A stretch of 64,000 nt of DNA from Lanius collurio (taxonomy: Eukaryota > Chordata > Aves > Passeriformes > Laniidae). The position numbers and the translations under genes were made by a program. The notes below the pieces were generated by a model. The model had not been told where the DNA came from. It was given only the letters and a program-made list of their open reading frames with translations, and searched no databases. Location of the stretch: NCBI GenBank assembly GCA_020086605.1, contig JACBWW010000087.1, forward strand, positions 1,435,697-1,499,696, given 5' to 3'. Positions 45,688 through 61,626 of this stretch are shown here, one piece after another. Position 1 is the stretch's first letter; each line of letters begins with the position of its first letter.

Positions 45688-47184
45688 TGTTATAAATGAA
45701 ATTGCCAATTAAATCGAATTAATAAATTGCGTGAGCCAAATTATTAATATAAAAACAAACAGAATTTATTTTATGATCAAATTGACATTATTGAATAGCC
45801 ACTATAAAGAAAGGCAGGGCCAAGCCTAGGTTCTTGACTCTGGGTGACATCTACACAGCCCTGAACACCAGCAGTTAGGGTTGGTAGTGCACACCTTCGA
45901 GGTTTTTGAGTCCGGTTTTTATACTGTTTTTCTTGCCCCTGGCTAGGGAATCCTTTGTCCTTTTCATTTTTGATGGTACTCTGGTCCAGAGTAAAGTTGT
46001 TATTCTGGTCGGGGGGTTTTCCCCGGCCCGGGCTGGATGGGGTCAGAGGCTCAGACCCAAGAAGCTGTAGCGGACCCAGAGAGGTGATCCCATGAGGAAC
46101 CGTCTCCCAGGGGGTCGTGGCTTCTCTCAGCCTTCGGCCGGGGTTGCCTGCAGAGGATGCCTGGCTCAGCTGGCTATCAGCTCTTAGTGCAGTGATTTCA
46201 GCTCTGCTCTGCACGGCAGAACCCCCCTTGGCCAGGCCCGGATAGAGAGAGAGGAGGAGACTCTCTGGTGGTTCCGCAGAAGCAGCTTTATTCTCTCATC
46301 TTCCACAAAGGGGTGACCAGAGACGAATCCTCTCCCGACTCGGGGCAGAGGGGTCTCTTTTATGGGGGTACATAGGTGGGCGTGCAAGGGTGAGAAACCA
46401 ATGGGTACTAGGGTATTTTACATACAGTTTCCTAGAGGATCTTGGATCTATCTTTTCTAACTAAAAAAGGCTCTTTGTTTCCCCAAGAGGGGCCTGGAGG
46501 GAGATAGTGCTACTTCCTTATCTCCAGGCCTCCCTGCCAGGGCAGGGAGCTTGTCAGACCCCGTATCTGGAGATGTTGCAGCTGTCTTTATCTAAACAAG
46601 GGCTTACTGCCAAGACCGGGGCTTGTCAAACCCTACACAGAGATCAGGGGTTTATTCAGATGTTGATGTGTTCAGGGACTCTCTTTGTATTTCGGTTGAT
46701 ATTTTCCAGTAACTCATCTTAGCGTTTCTGGTAAAAGGATCTGTTCAGATGATGATACTTCCGAGAAATCCTTGTGTGATTAAAATGAAGAGTCTTGAGT
46801 AAGAGGTCCATTCATCAGCAGTGTCCAGAGAGTAACAGATCATATCTGTTACTCCTTTCAGATGGAAAGGATTCTCCAACTAGGCAGAATGAATTTGTAG
46901 TAGATTGATGTGCCAGATGGATATCTGGCTTCCTGATGGTGGATGCATGACCACTTCTCCTCTCAGGTTTGCCTTCACTTCATATGCTAATTTTCACCTT
47001 TGGGAGAAGTGTTTTGTAACTTTGAGCAAGATGCCAGGAAACATGCCAAGGCACATTCCAAGCACAGCATATTTGGCTATAGGTACAATTCTTAATACAT
47101 TCTATGTACAATCTGCTATATTTCACATTCACAACCCATCTTGATATCTTTTAATTTCTTATGAATTTTGACTTATCTATAACA
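45688..47184 (-). mobile_element. Solo LTR (family with TGTTATA...TATAACA ends), with nested insertion
   Basis: On plus it runs from TGTTATAAATGAAA to CTATAACA; on minus it reads TGTTATAGATAAGTC... with TATAAAA (plus 45916-45922) and AATAAA near the 3' end, so transcription is leftward. It is flanked by a 4 bp target duplication, CCCA at 45684-45687 and 47185-47188. It splits the older minus-strand ERV. It aligns with the LTR at 56759-57517 apart from an insertion at 45992-46637. Confidence 0.87.
45992..46637 (-). mobile_element. LTR-like element nested inside the solo LTR
   Basis: Inserted with a 5 bp duplication, CAGAG at 45987-45991 and 46638-46642. The related LTR at 56759 lacks it, giving an empty-site comparison. 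On minus it starts TGTAGGGTTTGAC and has an AATAAAGC polyadenylation context (plus 46288-46295). The 3' end on minus reads ACAACTTTA, so the exact LTR boundary is uncertain by a few bases. Probably a solo LTR of another family. Confidence 0.75.
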
Positions 47185-47194
47185 CCCAGGTCAC

Positions 47195-47815
47195 TGGTCA
47201 CTCTCCAGGACTCCTCGGTGACTATTGCTCCTTTTAAACTCAAAAAGTTTAGCAATTTTATGCTTTCTTGCCTGACTGTTTCTTCATGTTTCCCAGCAAT
47301 TAATAGATCATCCACTTACTGTACCAAATTTACCCCTTCCCCTAAGTGATAGTCCTGCAAAATCTGTTGTAAGGCTTGCCTGAATAAATTAGGGGATTCT
47401 GTAAACCCTTTTGGGGGAGCACTGTCCACCTCAGTTGTTGCTTTCTGTGGGTATTGGGATCCTCCCACTCAAAAGCAAAATAATCCCTACAGGTCTCTTT
47501 CAGAGGACATGCCCAAAATGCATCTTTCAAATCTATCACGCTATACCATTGGTCTTCAGGTCCCAATTGGCTTAATATTGTATAAGGGTTAGCAACCACA
47601 GGGAACCTTTCAATAGTTCTTTTATTGATTTCTCTTAAGTCGTGCACCAATCTATAATTTCCATCAGCTTTCCTTACAGGTAAAATAGGGGTGTTAAAAG
47701 GGGGCATGCAGGGTTCAAGTAATCCCTGCTTGAGTAGCCTGTCAATCTCAGGCTTCTATCTTTGTCTTCCCTCTTTAGACAAGGGGTATTGTTTAATTCT
47801 TACTGGGATTTCAGG
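47195..47815 (-). pseudogene. pol: Reverse transcriptase remnant
   Basis: Shows RT N-terminal motifs IKQYPLSKE, IDRLLKQGLLEPC, TPILPVRKADGNYRLVHDLR and VIDLKDAFWACPL, then a frameshift after the LPQ motif. The catalytic YVDD box is destroyed by a TAA at 47316-47318 in place of the tyrosine codon. The frame stops a few codons before the solo LTR. Confidence 0.9.
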
Positions 47816-47859
47816 GTTTCTGATGGTTACTTCAAAGGGTTCGATGTCCAGTCTACACA

Positions 47860-48265
47860 GTCTCAGGAGTGTACCACACCTCAGGATTGATTTTGTCTTC
47901 ATCCGTTGTGCGCGAAGGGCACAACCTAATGTTCAATTTATCTTGTATTATTTCAATTTCAATACCTAATTCAATCATCAAATCCCGTCCCAACAAATTA
48001 TAATCAGCTTCTGGGACTAGCAACAAAGATCCCAACCCTACTTTGGAGTCGGTTTCAAATAGCACTTCTTTTATTACAGGTTTTCCAAAGGGTTCTCCCT
48101 TTGCCCCCACTACCTGCACCTTTTTGGTTGAAATTTTGCACCCTCGGGGAAGGGTCTGGACAGTTGATCTTTCTGTCCCTGAGTCCACAAGGAACTCGAA
48201 TTCTTGTTGCTGGGGACCAACTTTGAGTTTTACCAGGGGCTCTGTTCTTTCGTGTGTCCCCAGCA
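47860..48265 (-). pseudogene. Retroviral protease remnant
   Basis: LVKLKVGPQ, then the aspartic protease active site FLVDSGTERS (about 48190-48160), the flap region GKPVIKEVLF, and the C-terminal LLGRDLMIELG motif. It flows into the pol junction region. The protease itself has no internal stop over roughly 110 codons. Confidence 0.88.
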
Positions 48266-48284
48266 GATAGAGCCCCTGACCCCC

Positions 48285-49079
48285 CTAGTCCTCTTGGAAT
48301 GCTTTTTCATCAGCCATTCTTTTTCTACAGTCCCTCCTGATATGTCCTCTTTTTCCACAATAGAAGCACATCACTCTTCCCTCCTTTCCTTTTCTCTGAC
48401 TAGTTTCCCGTCGCCTTTGACCTTCCTGAACCGCAGCAACCACCATCTTCACTTGCCTCTTGTGATTCACATCTTCTCTCCGAACATAAACTCTCTGTGC
48501 TTCTCTTAATAACTCATCCAGGCCTCTACCCTGCCAGTCTTCCAACTTCTCCAGTTTCTTTCGGATATCTGCCCAAGATCTTGCCACAAATTGGGTTTTT
48601 AACAACACCTGTCCCACAGGGGTGTCAGGGCGCACTGCTGAGTACAGCTGGAAACTTCTCTTAAGTCTCCCCAGCCATTCAGTAGGATCCTCATCTTTCT
48701 TTTGTTGTTTGCAAAATGCCTTGTTAATGTTCTGTCCCAGAGGGACAGATTCTCTTATTCCCTAAATTGTTATTATTATCTTCAAATCCATCATATGTGC
48801 CCAGTGTTGTGGGCATTGGTTATTCTAATTAGGATGCTACATAGGCCATTTAACATCTGCTAAAGGTCCTGCCTCATGTTCATTATCCCACACCCTCATT
48901 CTGGCTGTCTTGATCATCTTCCTTTTTTCCGATGTAAATAAGATGCTTAGAATAGATTGCATCTCATCCCAATTATAAACATTAGGCCCCAAAAATTGGT
49001 CCACTCTCTCTCTGCTACCCCTAAAGGGTCCTCCAGAAGGTGCCCCCTGCTTTTTCTGGGGCTTGCACACTCCCATGCA
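48285..49079 (-). pseudogene. gag: Gag capsid-nucleocapsid remnant
   Basis: The N-terminal part (49076-48837) has GPFRGSRERVDQFLGP. Stops follow, then a capsid C-terminal region (DEDPTEWLGRLKR, TQFVARSWADIRKKLEKLED) and nucleocapsid with one zinc knuckle CFYCGKRGHIRRDC at 48327-48368. A single CCHC is usual for gamma-type viruses. The matrix region is missing; the sequence is cut at 49079. Confidence 0.88.
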
Positions 49080-49217
49080 AAAACCGCCGCCTTTAAAAGT
49101 CCACTGAAAACTGTTTATTCTTTATTTCCAGAGCACAGGTCATCCGGAGTGGGAAGGGATACACATGGACCACCGAGTTGAAACCTTAGGTGAAGGGCTC
49201 ATCTGGGGATTGAACCC

Positions 49218-50180
49218 TGTCTTGGTTTGAAAAGACAGATGTCTGTTAAGGAAGACAGGAGCCTCCCTTGAAGTGAAGGATGCAACCTCCTTCTCTCTGA
49301 ATTATTATAATTTTGAAATTAAGGGGCTTTCAGGCAAAGATATAAAGAATAGGAATAACAGTTCTTTACTAAAATACAGATATATAAACAGGCAAACAAA
49401 CAACAATAACTACAGTGGTGACAACAAACAGAACCACAAACCCAGTGCAGCCTCTCTCGGCTGTCAGGCCCTTTCCCCTTTGGTGCAGTTCCAGTCACAG
49501 CCAGCAGGGGCGCTGGCAGCTCCCGGTGAGCAGGGCAGGTGCGATGGTTCCCCCGCGGCTGCAGGGGGCGCTCCGGAGCGAGCTCGGGGAGCACGCAGTG
49601 ATGGCGGCCTGGAATCTGGGAAGGGATGGAAGAAAGGCTTCACAAACCTCCCTGGGCAGCTGATCCTGGGGTCTGTCCGGGCTCTCCTGTCCAGACAAGC
49701 TGGGGCAGCAGTAGGAGCACAACTTCCGGGTGGCAGGCGAGATGTATTGAGCTGCGGAGCTGTGGTAGGAATCCCCGGAGGTCTCGGCAGGCAGGATGGG
49801 CAGGGCTACAGAGCAGCGAAGGCTGAGGCAGCAGAATCTGCAGCTCAGCTCCCAGTGAGGCAGGGAAGGACAGGTTTGGGATCCTGGGGTTTCTCCAGCA
49901 GAGAGGAAAAAACGCCAGGAAAACCCGCAGTGCTGATGAGAGTGGTCTGCCCGTCTCCGCACCAAGTCGCGAGTGCCCAGCACACGCCCAGGTGAGGACA
50001 GTAGCCCCAGATGGGCTCCTCCCCTCCGTGGCCAGTTCTTTTGTTTCCCCCACGTACCCAGCCATTTGTTGACTTGGTAACATAGTATGGGAGAAAATTC
50101 CTCAAGAGAAAAGAAAGGGAGCTCCCAACACCCCAACAAACCCACAACCTCGGCATTCTCAGCACATTGCCCCACCCAAG
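49218..50180 (+). mobile_element. ERVL-type LTR resembling songbird copies
   Basis: Begins TGTCTTGGTTTGAAAAGACAG, followed by GAATTATTATAATTTTGAAA and AGGAATAACAGTTCTTTAC. These are words I associate with passerine ERVL LTRs. The right end is not certain; an ATAGTATGGGAGAAAATTCC block near 50083 may be close to it. It contains a CTCF-like core GCAGGGGGCGCT at 49561-49572. The long frames within are G+C artefacts. Confidence 0.55.
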
Positions 50181-52140
50181 CCCATGTCAGGTCCTGGCAA
50201 GGTCCTGCCTGGCATGGGAATGCCAAGTACCACCAAGGTAAGTCCTATGCAAAAGCTCCTGCTTTTTGCTAATGCTGCTTTTCACACCGGCCCTTGGAAA
50301 GGCCACAGGGCAGAGCTCCGTGGCCAGCACCTGATCATGGAACGACACAGGTGAGCAGCTGTGTGACAGCACAGAACTCTTCCCCTACCCCTCATTTCCT
50401 GCCCTTTCCAGGATTTACCCATCAACTGTAAAGGTGCTCATCCCATGTCCCTTTCCAGGGAAAAATATGCAAGGTGAGTCCTGAGAGTCCACTTGGTCCA
50501 CGGCCAAAGCTCTTCTGGAGAGCATCACGGCTGGTCCTGCCTGCAGAGGGGCTTTTCCCACAGGTGAGTGTTCACAGCCCAAAATCACGGCGACTGCTGA
50601 GGCTGGGGCAGCTTTTCTGGCCCAGAGGCGCTCCGAGTCCTTGGTGACTCCCGCTCACTGCCAGGAGTGCTCCTTGGTGTTCCCTCCCTGTGTCCCAGCT
50701 GGCTGGGAACGGGGGCAGGAGGGGAGGCCGGGAGCCCCAGGAAGGGAACTGGCACCTCTCGTCCTTTGTGTTTGCAGGGGAGGAGCTGTGCCTGCCGTGT
50801 CCCGCCCGTGGCACGCGGCGTGCCAAACACGTGTCCCGAGAACGGGCGCTGGGCTGCCCGGGCGGCGCTGGGAGGGACGTGGGTAAAAAGGGCTTCCCGC
50901 GGCCCCTTGGCCAGGGGCTGCTCTGAACAGGCACCCGGAGATGCTTCGGCCCTGACAGACCCCGCCGACACCCCAAAAACACCCCAAAGAACAGCTGGCA
51001 CCAGGCAATGTCAGCACGGGGTGTTTGCAGAGGGGCTCAGGCTGCAACTGCCGGTGCCGAGCTCCCGGAGCTCCCACGCGCCTGCCAGGTACATCCCAGC
51101 CACCCGAAATCCCTTCCCTTCCAGCCTGGGGACATCATCCGGCAGCAGCGTTAAAGCCAAGGCAAGCTTCCCCCACAGAAATTAAATGCCAAGCAATGCC
51201 CTCGGAGATGCCTTCAAATGAAAGGTTAGGGTCAGATAAATCTGTTTGGATTAAGTTCGGAGTTTTTTGGGGAGCCAGCTGGAACTGCACAACTGATGGA
51301 GAGCTTTTGCAGGTGGCTCCCACTGCAGGTGCCCTGAAGGCAGGGATGTGCATCCCTTTCCTGAGGGAAAAGAACTTCCAGAGGCTGCTCCTGAGGCTCT
51401 GGAATGAAATCAGCTCCTGCAGAGACAGAAGTCCTCCTGTGGGCACAGGGGCTGCCTCAGCATGGGCTGGGAGCATGTCCGGCCAGTGCCTTCTCCTGCT
51501 TTACAATATCACCAAGAGCCCAAGCTCAGGGAGTGCAGTCAGCTGAATTCCAGGGAATTCTGGCAGGTGCTCCCCAGGGACATTGGTGGGGCTGGGGGAT
51601 GAGGTTTACAAATAGCAAATTCTGTGGAATATAAACCTGTCCTTGTCCCGACCCCGCTGAGCTTCCCTGGAACCTCTGCTAGTTCCTGACACAGCTGGTG
51701 TTAAATAGGCAGCTCTGCATGGGAATATCCGTGCTCCAGGAGGCACTGTGAGGCTGCTGCAGCAGGAATTCAGCAGGGAATTCAGGGCTATGGGTATAAT
51801 TCATCTGAACTAGCAAAGCTGAACCCCAAATCTGGGCACCGCACAGGGAACAATCTTCGTGCTGCCCCGTCAGCCAAAGCCCCTGGGCTGGGAAGTTTCA
51901 GCAGGCAAATGTATGGAATTAACAAAATCCCAGCATCCCCCAAAGGGACAATCCAGTCACCTCCATTTGCTCCCAAAGTGTCCACTCTGTTCCCCACAGG
52001 TGCCATGGGGATGCCAGGGAGGTCCCTGTGCCCACAGTGCCTTTCTCCCGCCCCTCTCCAGCCCGAGGCCTCTTCTCCTTTCCCTGCCAGCTGCTGCCAA
52101 GGAAGGAGGACACAGTGAGTCCCGAGTTTACCTCACAATA
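50181..52140. other. G+C-rich non-coding stretch
   Basis: Several CAG/GTGAGT-like splice words are present, but no open frame forms a protein family I recognise and no consistent exon chain can be built. Frames of 130-170 codons overlap in opposite phases, as expected for high G+C. Could be decayed genic or satellite-flanking DNA. Confidence 0.5.
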
Positions 52141-52149
52141 GTCATTCCC

Positions 52150-53765
52150 TCACCTTGAGCTTACCTGAGATTTTACCCCCGAAATTTCACTGTCTTCTTC
52201 TGAGTTCCTCATTTTTACAAGGAAGCCTTCTTTCTCTGCTCTGGAGACTGTCACATGATTTACTCCCAAAACTTTCCCTACCTGTCCCCTACCTATTTCC
52301 TCGTTTCCACCTCAATATTTTCATTCTTTACCCTCCTGATGCTTTCAAGTTTTACTCCCCAGAATTTCCCTACCTGTCCATAACCGATTACCTCAGTTTG
52401 CCCCAGCTACAGATCACCTCAGATTTTACCCCTGAAATTTTCCATACCTCTCCACCACTGAGTACTTCATTTTTACCTCAAAATACTCATTTTATACCAT
52501 GGAGATTCCCTCAAGTTTTACCCCCCGGATTTACCCACCTGTCCACAAGCAATTCCCTCAGTTTACCTCAGGATGTTCCTGCTCTCTCCTAGAATGATTA
52601 CCTCACTCTTTACCCCCTCAATTTTTCCTACCTGCCGAATTCTGATTACCTCCTTTTTACCTCAAAATATGAATTCTTTCTTCTACAGATTAACTCGTAT
52701 TTTATTGCCAAAATGTCTATTTTGTCCCCTGTATACTAACTAGATGTTAAAACCAAAACCACCCAGGTTATATCTGTCTTATGCCCAAATGTTTATTCTG
52801 TCCCGTACAAATTATGTCAGATTTTTTCTCAAAAACACTTACTGTTCCTACATAATTACCTCAAGCTTTGCCCCCCAAATTCTACCTAATATTGACTACT
52901 GATCACCTCATTGCTACCTCAGTATGTTCATTCTCTGCCCTACAGATCTTCCCAAGTTTTATGCCCGAAATTTCCTTGCATAGCCCCAGTGACTGCCTCA
53001 GTTTGTCAGTGTTCACATTCTCCCTAGAGATTACCTCAAGTTTAACCCCCAAAACTCACCTTAACTGTCCACAACCTACTACCTCATTTTTACCTAAAAC
53101 ATTCATTCTCAACATTTAGATTATTTCAAGTTTTACCCCCCAAAATTCCCCCATCTGTCTACTACCGATTCCCTCATTCTTCTTTCAATATTTATTTATG
53201 TTCTACCACGTAGCTTCTATCAAGATTTACCCCCAAAGTTTTCCATCTACTACTGATTACCTCATTTTTACCTCAAAATGTTCTTTCTACACATGATTTA
53301 ATATTATTTTTGCACAAGTCTCCTTACCTGCCCACAACTGATTCCCTCACGTTACCTCAAGCGTGTTCATGTTCTCCCCTATAGATTAGCTCAGATTTAG
53401 CCCCCAAATTTTCCCCACATGCTCAGTACTTATCACCTTATTTTTCCCTCGATGTGCTCATTCTCTGCTCTTGAGATTTTGTCAAGTTTTGCCCCAAATT
53501 TTTCCTTTTTTATTTGTCTACTACTGAGCACCTCATTTTTACACCAAAATATTCATTCTGTCCCCTACTGATTACATCAAGTTTTACCCCCTAAATTTTC
53601 CTTCCTGGACAATAGTAACTCTTTTCTTCCCCAAAACGTGCATTCTCTCCCCTAAACATCCCCTCATGTGTTCCTACACAAACCATTCTTGTGTCCCCTC
53701 TCAGTCACTCAAGGTTTTCAGCTAAAAATATCTCCTCTGTCCCCTTTAAGTTATCCCAGGTTTTC
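52150..53765. repeat. Diverged tandem repeat, about 90 bp unit, roughly 17-18 copies
   Basis: The unit has the form 'gattacctca-gttttaccccc-aaatttccctacctgtcc-actac' plus 'ctcatttttacctcaaaat-ttcattctctcccctaca'. The 'tttaccccc' anchor recurs near 52171, 52256, 52350, 52423, 52516, 52608, 52866, 52956, 53041, 53131, 53226, 53308, 53394, 53487 and 53581, a spacing of 73-95 bp in the regular parts. Some copies between 52650 and 52860 are shortened. Strongly pyrimidine-biased on plus. Confidence 0.9.
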
Positions 53766-56758
53766 CCTGCAAGGAGCTGCAAGGAATTCAGGCAGGGCCA
53801 ATGACACCAGCTGTAAATTCAGAGGCAGAAAGAGAAGATCTACCAGCAAAAGAGGAAAGGTTTCAGAAAACATTTCTGCAGTTGATTAATCATTCTTTCC
53901 AGTTCCCCACTGCGAAGAACAAGAACTCACAGCTATTAAGGCCTGACAGTCCCCTGCAGCGAGAGCTCAGCACACATCCACAGAGGCAATTCCAGCATTT
54001 GAAAGAAAGAAAGAAAGAAGAAGCAAAAGGTGATTTCTTCTCTTTCAAAGTTATTTCAAGTGCTAAGACCCAAACCAACTTTTGCTCTTGATTTTGGCTG
54101 GGTGAATCAGGAGGGGTGGGCACAGGTCATGTCATTCACGCTGATGTGAGTGACGCTTTCTGGGGGAAATCAGCTGATTGCCAAAGTTCACTTCCCGCCC
54201 GCCCCATGCCTGATCTGCAGGGGAGAAAACCTCTTCCATGAAGGGATTTTGCTCCATCTAATCCCAGCTGCCCAGTCTGGTCCGTGCGGGTATTGCCAGG
54301 CTGGGGCAGCAGAGGCACACGCAGCTCTCAGCACTCTCTGCTCCAAACACAGCTCTGGGCTCCTCTGCAGACTGCCTCCGCCCTGAGGTTTTCTCCAGGA
54401 GAAACCAAGGAATGGTGGAGATGAGGTTATCCCAAAGGGAAGTAAAGAATAAATATTCCAGTAAGAGCCCTTGGGATCGCTGGGCCGAGCTGGGAAGGGG
54501 ACGTTCATTCCCTGCAGGGCAAATCCACAACAACCTCCAACACAAAGCATGAGACTGGCAGGTGGGGTCTGACAGCACCACTCTGACAAACCTCCTTGTC
54601 ATTCTTCCTTTCAGTGACTTTTGCAATCCAGCTCTGAAGCTGACAAGCCCAGAAGCTCAGCCCATCCACTCTGGAACGAAAGGATACTCCCAGGGATGAG
54701 GCACGTTCCCAGCAAATGCTCCCAACACAGCCTGGAGGCACCGCTGCAGCTCGGCTGTGGGGCTGGGAAGGGCTGCCAGGAGCAGGCAGCCCCCAGGTGG
54801 GGTGGCAGCGGCAGCACCAAATTCCCACAGTCTGATGGCACCACAGAGAGACAAAGGTCAGCAGCGCCCACGGGAGGTGCAGGGTTAATTCTGCTCCCTG
54901 CACTGCCCCATCCCCACAGGAAATCTCCAGGGGGGGACGGAAACTCTCAGGGTGCTCAAAATGCAGCATCTGTCACCCTGATCCTGCTTCAATTCAGCGT
55001 GTGGGGCCAAACTTCCCCCCACAGGTAAACGCTGCTCTGACCTGGGTCAGTCTCAAACACAGCCCCAGTTCTCACCTCCAACCTGCTCCCGGGGCTGCTG
55101 CCACGTTCCTGACAAGGTGCCAAAGGCCCCTTTGGACAGGGCTCTCTCTGTGCCCCGGGCGCTGGGCACTGCAGGGACCAGGGCAAGGACCAGCCTGAAA
55201 CCGGGGCAGATCCCTCTGGAGACAACTGAGGACTGATCCCACACCATGGGTAGGACCAGGGGCCCTCCAGTACAGGCTGGTGGGGCCAGTGCCCGTTGGG
55301 TTTGGCTGCTCAAACGCCAAAGCTTCTGGCAAAGATAGGATGAGTTAGGTGGGCTCTCCTGTCCAGAAAGAGGGAAGAAATTGTTGAAATTAAGCGTGAA
55401 AATTAGGTCCGCTGTGCAAGTCAAAGGCTCCTGGCTTTCCCACTTCTGTTCTGATTGCTCACTACAGGGTTTTATCCATAAAAAATGAGAGGTGGCACCA
55501 AATAAAAGAGCTGTTTTTCAACATTTTTTTCCCCACTTTTTTTCCTACATAAAAAGGATGTCCATTTTTTCTTATTGCATTCTTTGCCTAATTTTAACAG
55601 AACCATTTTCATTCCAGGCCCCACTTGTGACTTATTCACTCCTCTGCCATCGGACTTTGGACAAAGGGAGAGAAGGATCTGTTCCACACAGGTGTCGTCC
55701 AACGGGGAACACCCCCCGTACCACCTCCAGCCTGTGCCAAGCACGCTGCCTCACTTTCCCCATTCTGGATTCTGCCTCCACTCCAGTCTGAGTTTTCTCC
55801 TATTTTCCATGTCTAAGGACAGGAAATTGTCCTGGTCAGAGTCTAAGGCCTTAAACAGCACACTGATCTGGGGGGCTGTGACTGAGAGTCCAGTAGGCAA
55901 TTAATTGTTTTACAAATCAAAATTATTCCAGGGAGCTACTGCTTCACCACGCAGTGCCAGCAAAAGAGAGAAAACACAAAATGTGTTTTGGAAAGCAAGA
56001 ATGAAATTATTCCTCCCACTTCTAGTGGGATCACAGCTTATGCTGCCCTGGAATTACAAAGAACTTCTTCCTCAGACCCCTGGAGACCCCTCGAAAAGCC
56101 AAAGTGCAGCAGGGAAGGAAAGAAAGGCACCTGCTGGGGACAGCACAGGTCCAGCTGCATGTGTACGCCGGAGGGGAGGGGTAGGGTTGGAGGAGAGCCA
56201 TTACTGCCCATGTGGTTGAGTACTCTGGGTTATTATTTGCTAAACACTATTTTCCTTATCCATCTCCTATTTCTTTTGTGCTATGTTCAACAGAGAAGTG
56301 AATTTGAAGGTGCTATCTTCTGGAGTTTTACCTGCATTTTAAGATGGAACACACCTTCATAGCAGAATCACTGCATAAAATTTTCCCCAGCCTTACATGG
56401 GGGGGATAGATAGGAGAAGCAAATTTGCTTCCTGTGATCTTCAAGCATAAAAACCCTAAAATCCAACCTACTACTAGCACCAAAATGACAGCATTTGCCT
56501 TTGTCAATGTCTTTTTGCCTTTTTCAAACCTATTTCTGTGTTACTGACATGGTGCTGTGATCAACGCTTTAGTGCACTGCTTAGCAATACTTCAGTCAGC
56601 CAGCCACACAGCTGAACGTAAGTAAAGGGACCATACAAAGCAAGAAATAATACTGTGTTCCATTTGCAAAATATCACTCTTCCCATTAGCCTACTGTACT
56701 TGACCATTCTGGCTGGAGAGGTGTCGATGGTTTTATTCAAAAATGTCATGGATGACCA
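53766..56758. other. No recognisable gene
   Basis: Mixed G+C content with a GAAA tetranucleotide run at 54003-54018. Frames of up to 154 codons overlap on both strands, without family resemblance. Nothing I can name. Confidence 0.5.
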
Positions 56759-57517
56759 TGTTATAGATGAAATGCCAATTTAATTGAATTAATAATTTAC
56801 ATGAGCCAAATTATTAATATAAAAAAAATTGAACAGAATTTATTTCACGATCAAATTAACAATTTCGGATAGCCACTTTCAAACGGCAGGGTCAAGCCTA
56901 GGTTTTTGACCCTGGATGCCACATACACAGCCCTGAACACCAGCAGTTCAGAGTGGCAGTGCACACACTCAAGGCTTCTGAGTCCAGTTTTTATACAGTT
57001 TTTCTTGCCGCTGGTGAGAGAATCCTTTGACTCTTTCATATTCAACTTGTCTTCTATGGTCCTCTGGTCCAGAGAGTAGGGATCCGTTCAGGTGTTGATG
57101 TTTTCAGGAACTCTCTTTGTGTAATTGAAACAAAGAGTCTTGGGCAAGAGGTCTGTTCTTCATCAGTATAGTCCAGGGAGGAACAGAAACTTAGATGATC
57201 ATATCTGTTGCTCCTTTCAGATGGAAAAAGGATTCTCCAGGGGCAGAGTGGATCTGAGTAGATTGATGTGCCAGATGGATATCTGGCTTCACAATGATAG
57301 GTACTCGAAACCTTCCTTGTGAAGTTCTGCCTGTGCTTCAGATGCAAATGTTATCACAGAGAGGAGTAACCCGTGACTCTGGGTGAGCTACCAGGGAACA
57401 TGCCAAGGCACATTCCAAACATAACATCTTTGGATACATGTACAGTCTAATATCCCTTATACTTAAATCGACCCTGATACCATTTAATTTGTTATGAATT
57501 TTGACTTATTTATAACA
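56759..57517 (-). mobile_element. Solo LTR, same family as 45688-47184, without the nested insertion
   Basis: 759 bp. On minus it runs TGTTATAAATAAGTC to CATCTATAACA. It has TATAAAA at plus 56990-56996 and AATAAA at about plus 56838-56843. The flanks (GACCA, ACTGC) do not match, so the target duplication is lost or the ends come from different events. It joins directly onto the exon remnant at 57518. Confidence 0.85.

Positions 57518-61626
<4,109 letters not shown>

Larger units (their letters stand above)
44166..49079 (-). mobile_element. Second gamma-type ERV remnant, minus strand
   Basis: Reading leftward: gag capsid/nucleocapsid (49079-48285), protease (about 48262-47860), RT N-terminal half (about 47810-47195), then, across a later LTR insertion, a Cys-rich ORF and env SU (about 44900-44170). 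Most of pol, the env TM and its own LTRs are missing. Many stops and frameshifts. It is related to but distinct from the plus-strand provirus in RT, and very different in env. Confidence 0.85.

Noticed and set aside
49273..50226. Frames of about 240 codons on both strands
   Set aside because: They lie in a G+C-rich LTR region, overlap in opposite directions, and have no domain signature.
52155..52592. Plus-strand frame of 145 codons rich in Pro, Ser and Leu
   Set aside because: It lies entirely in the 90 bp tandem repeat.
52150..53765. CRISPR-like array
   Set aside because: The repeats diverge along their whole length, with no conserved repeat-unique spacer pattern, and the DNA is eukaryotic.
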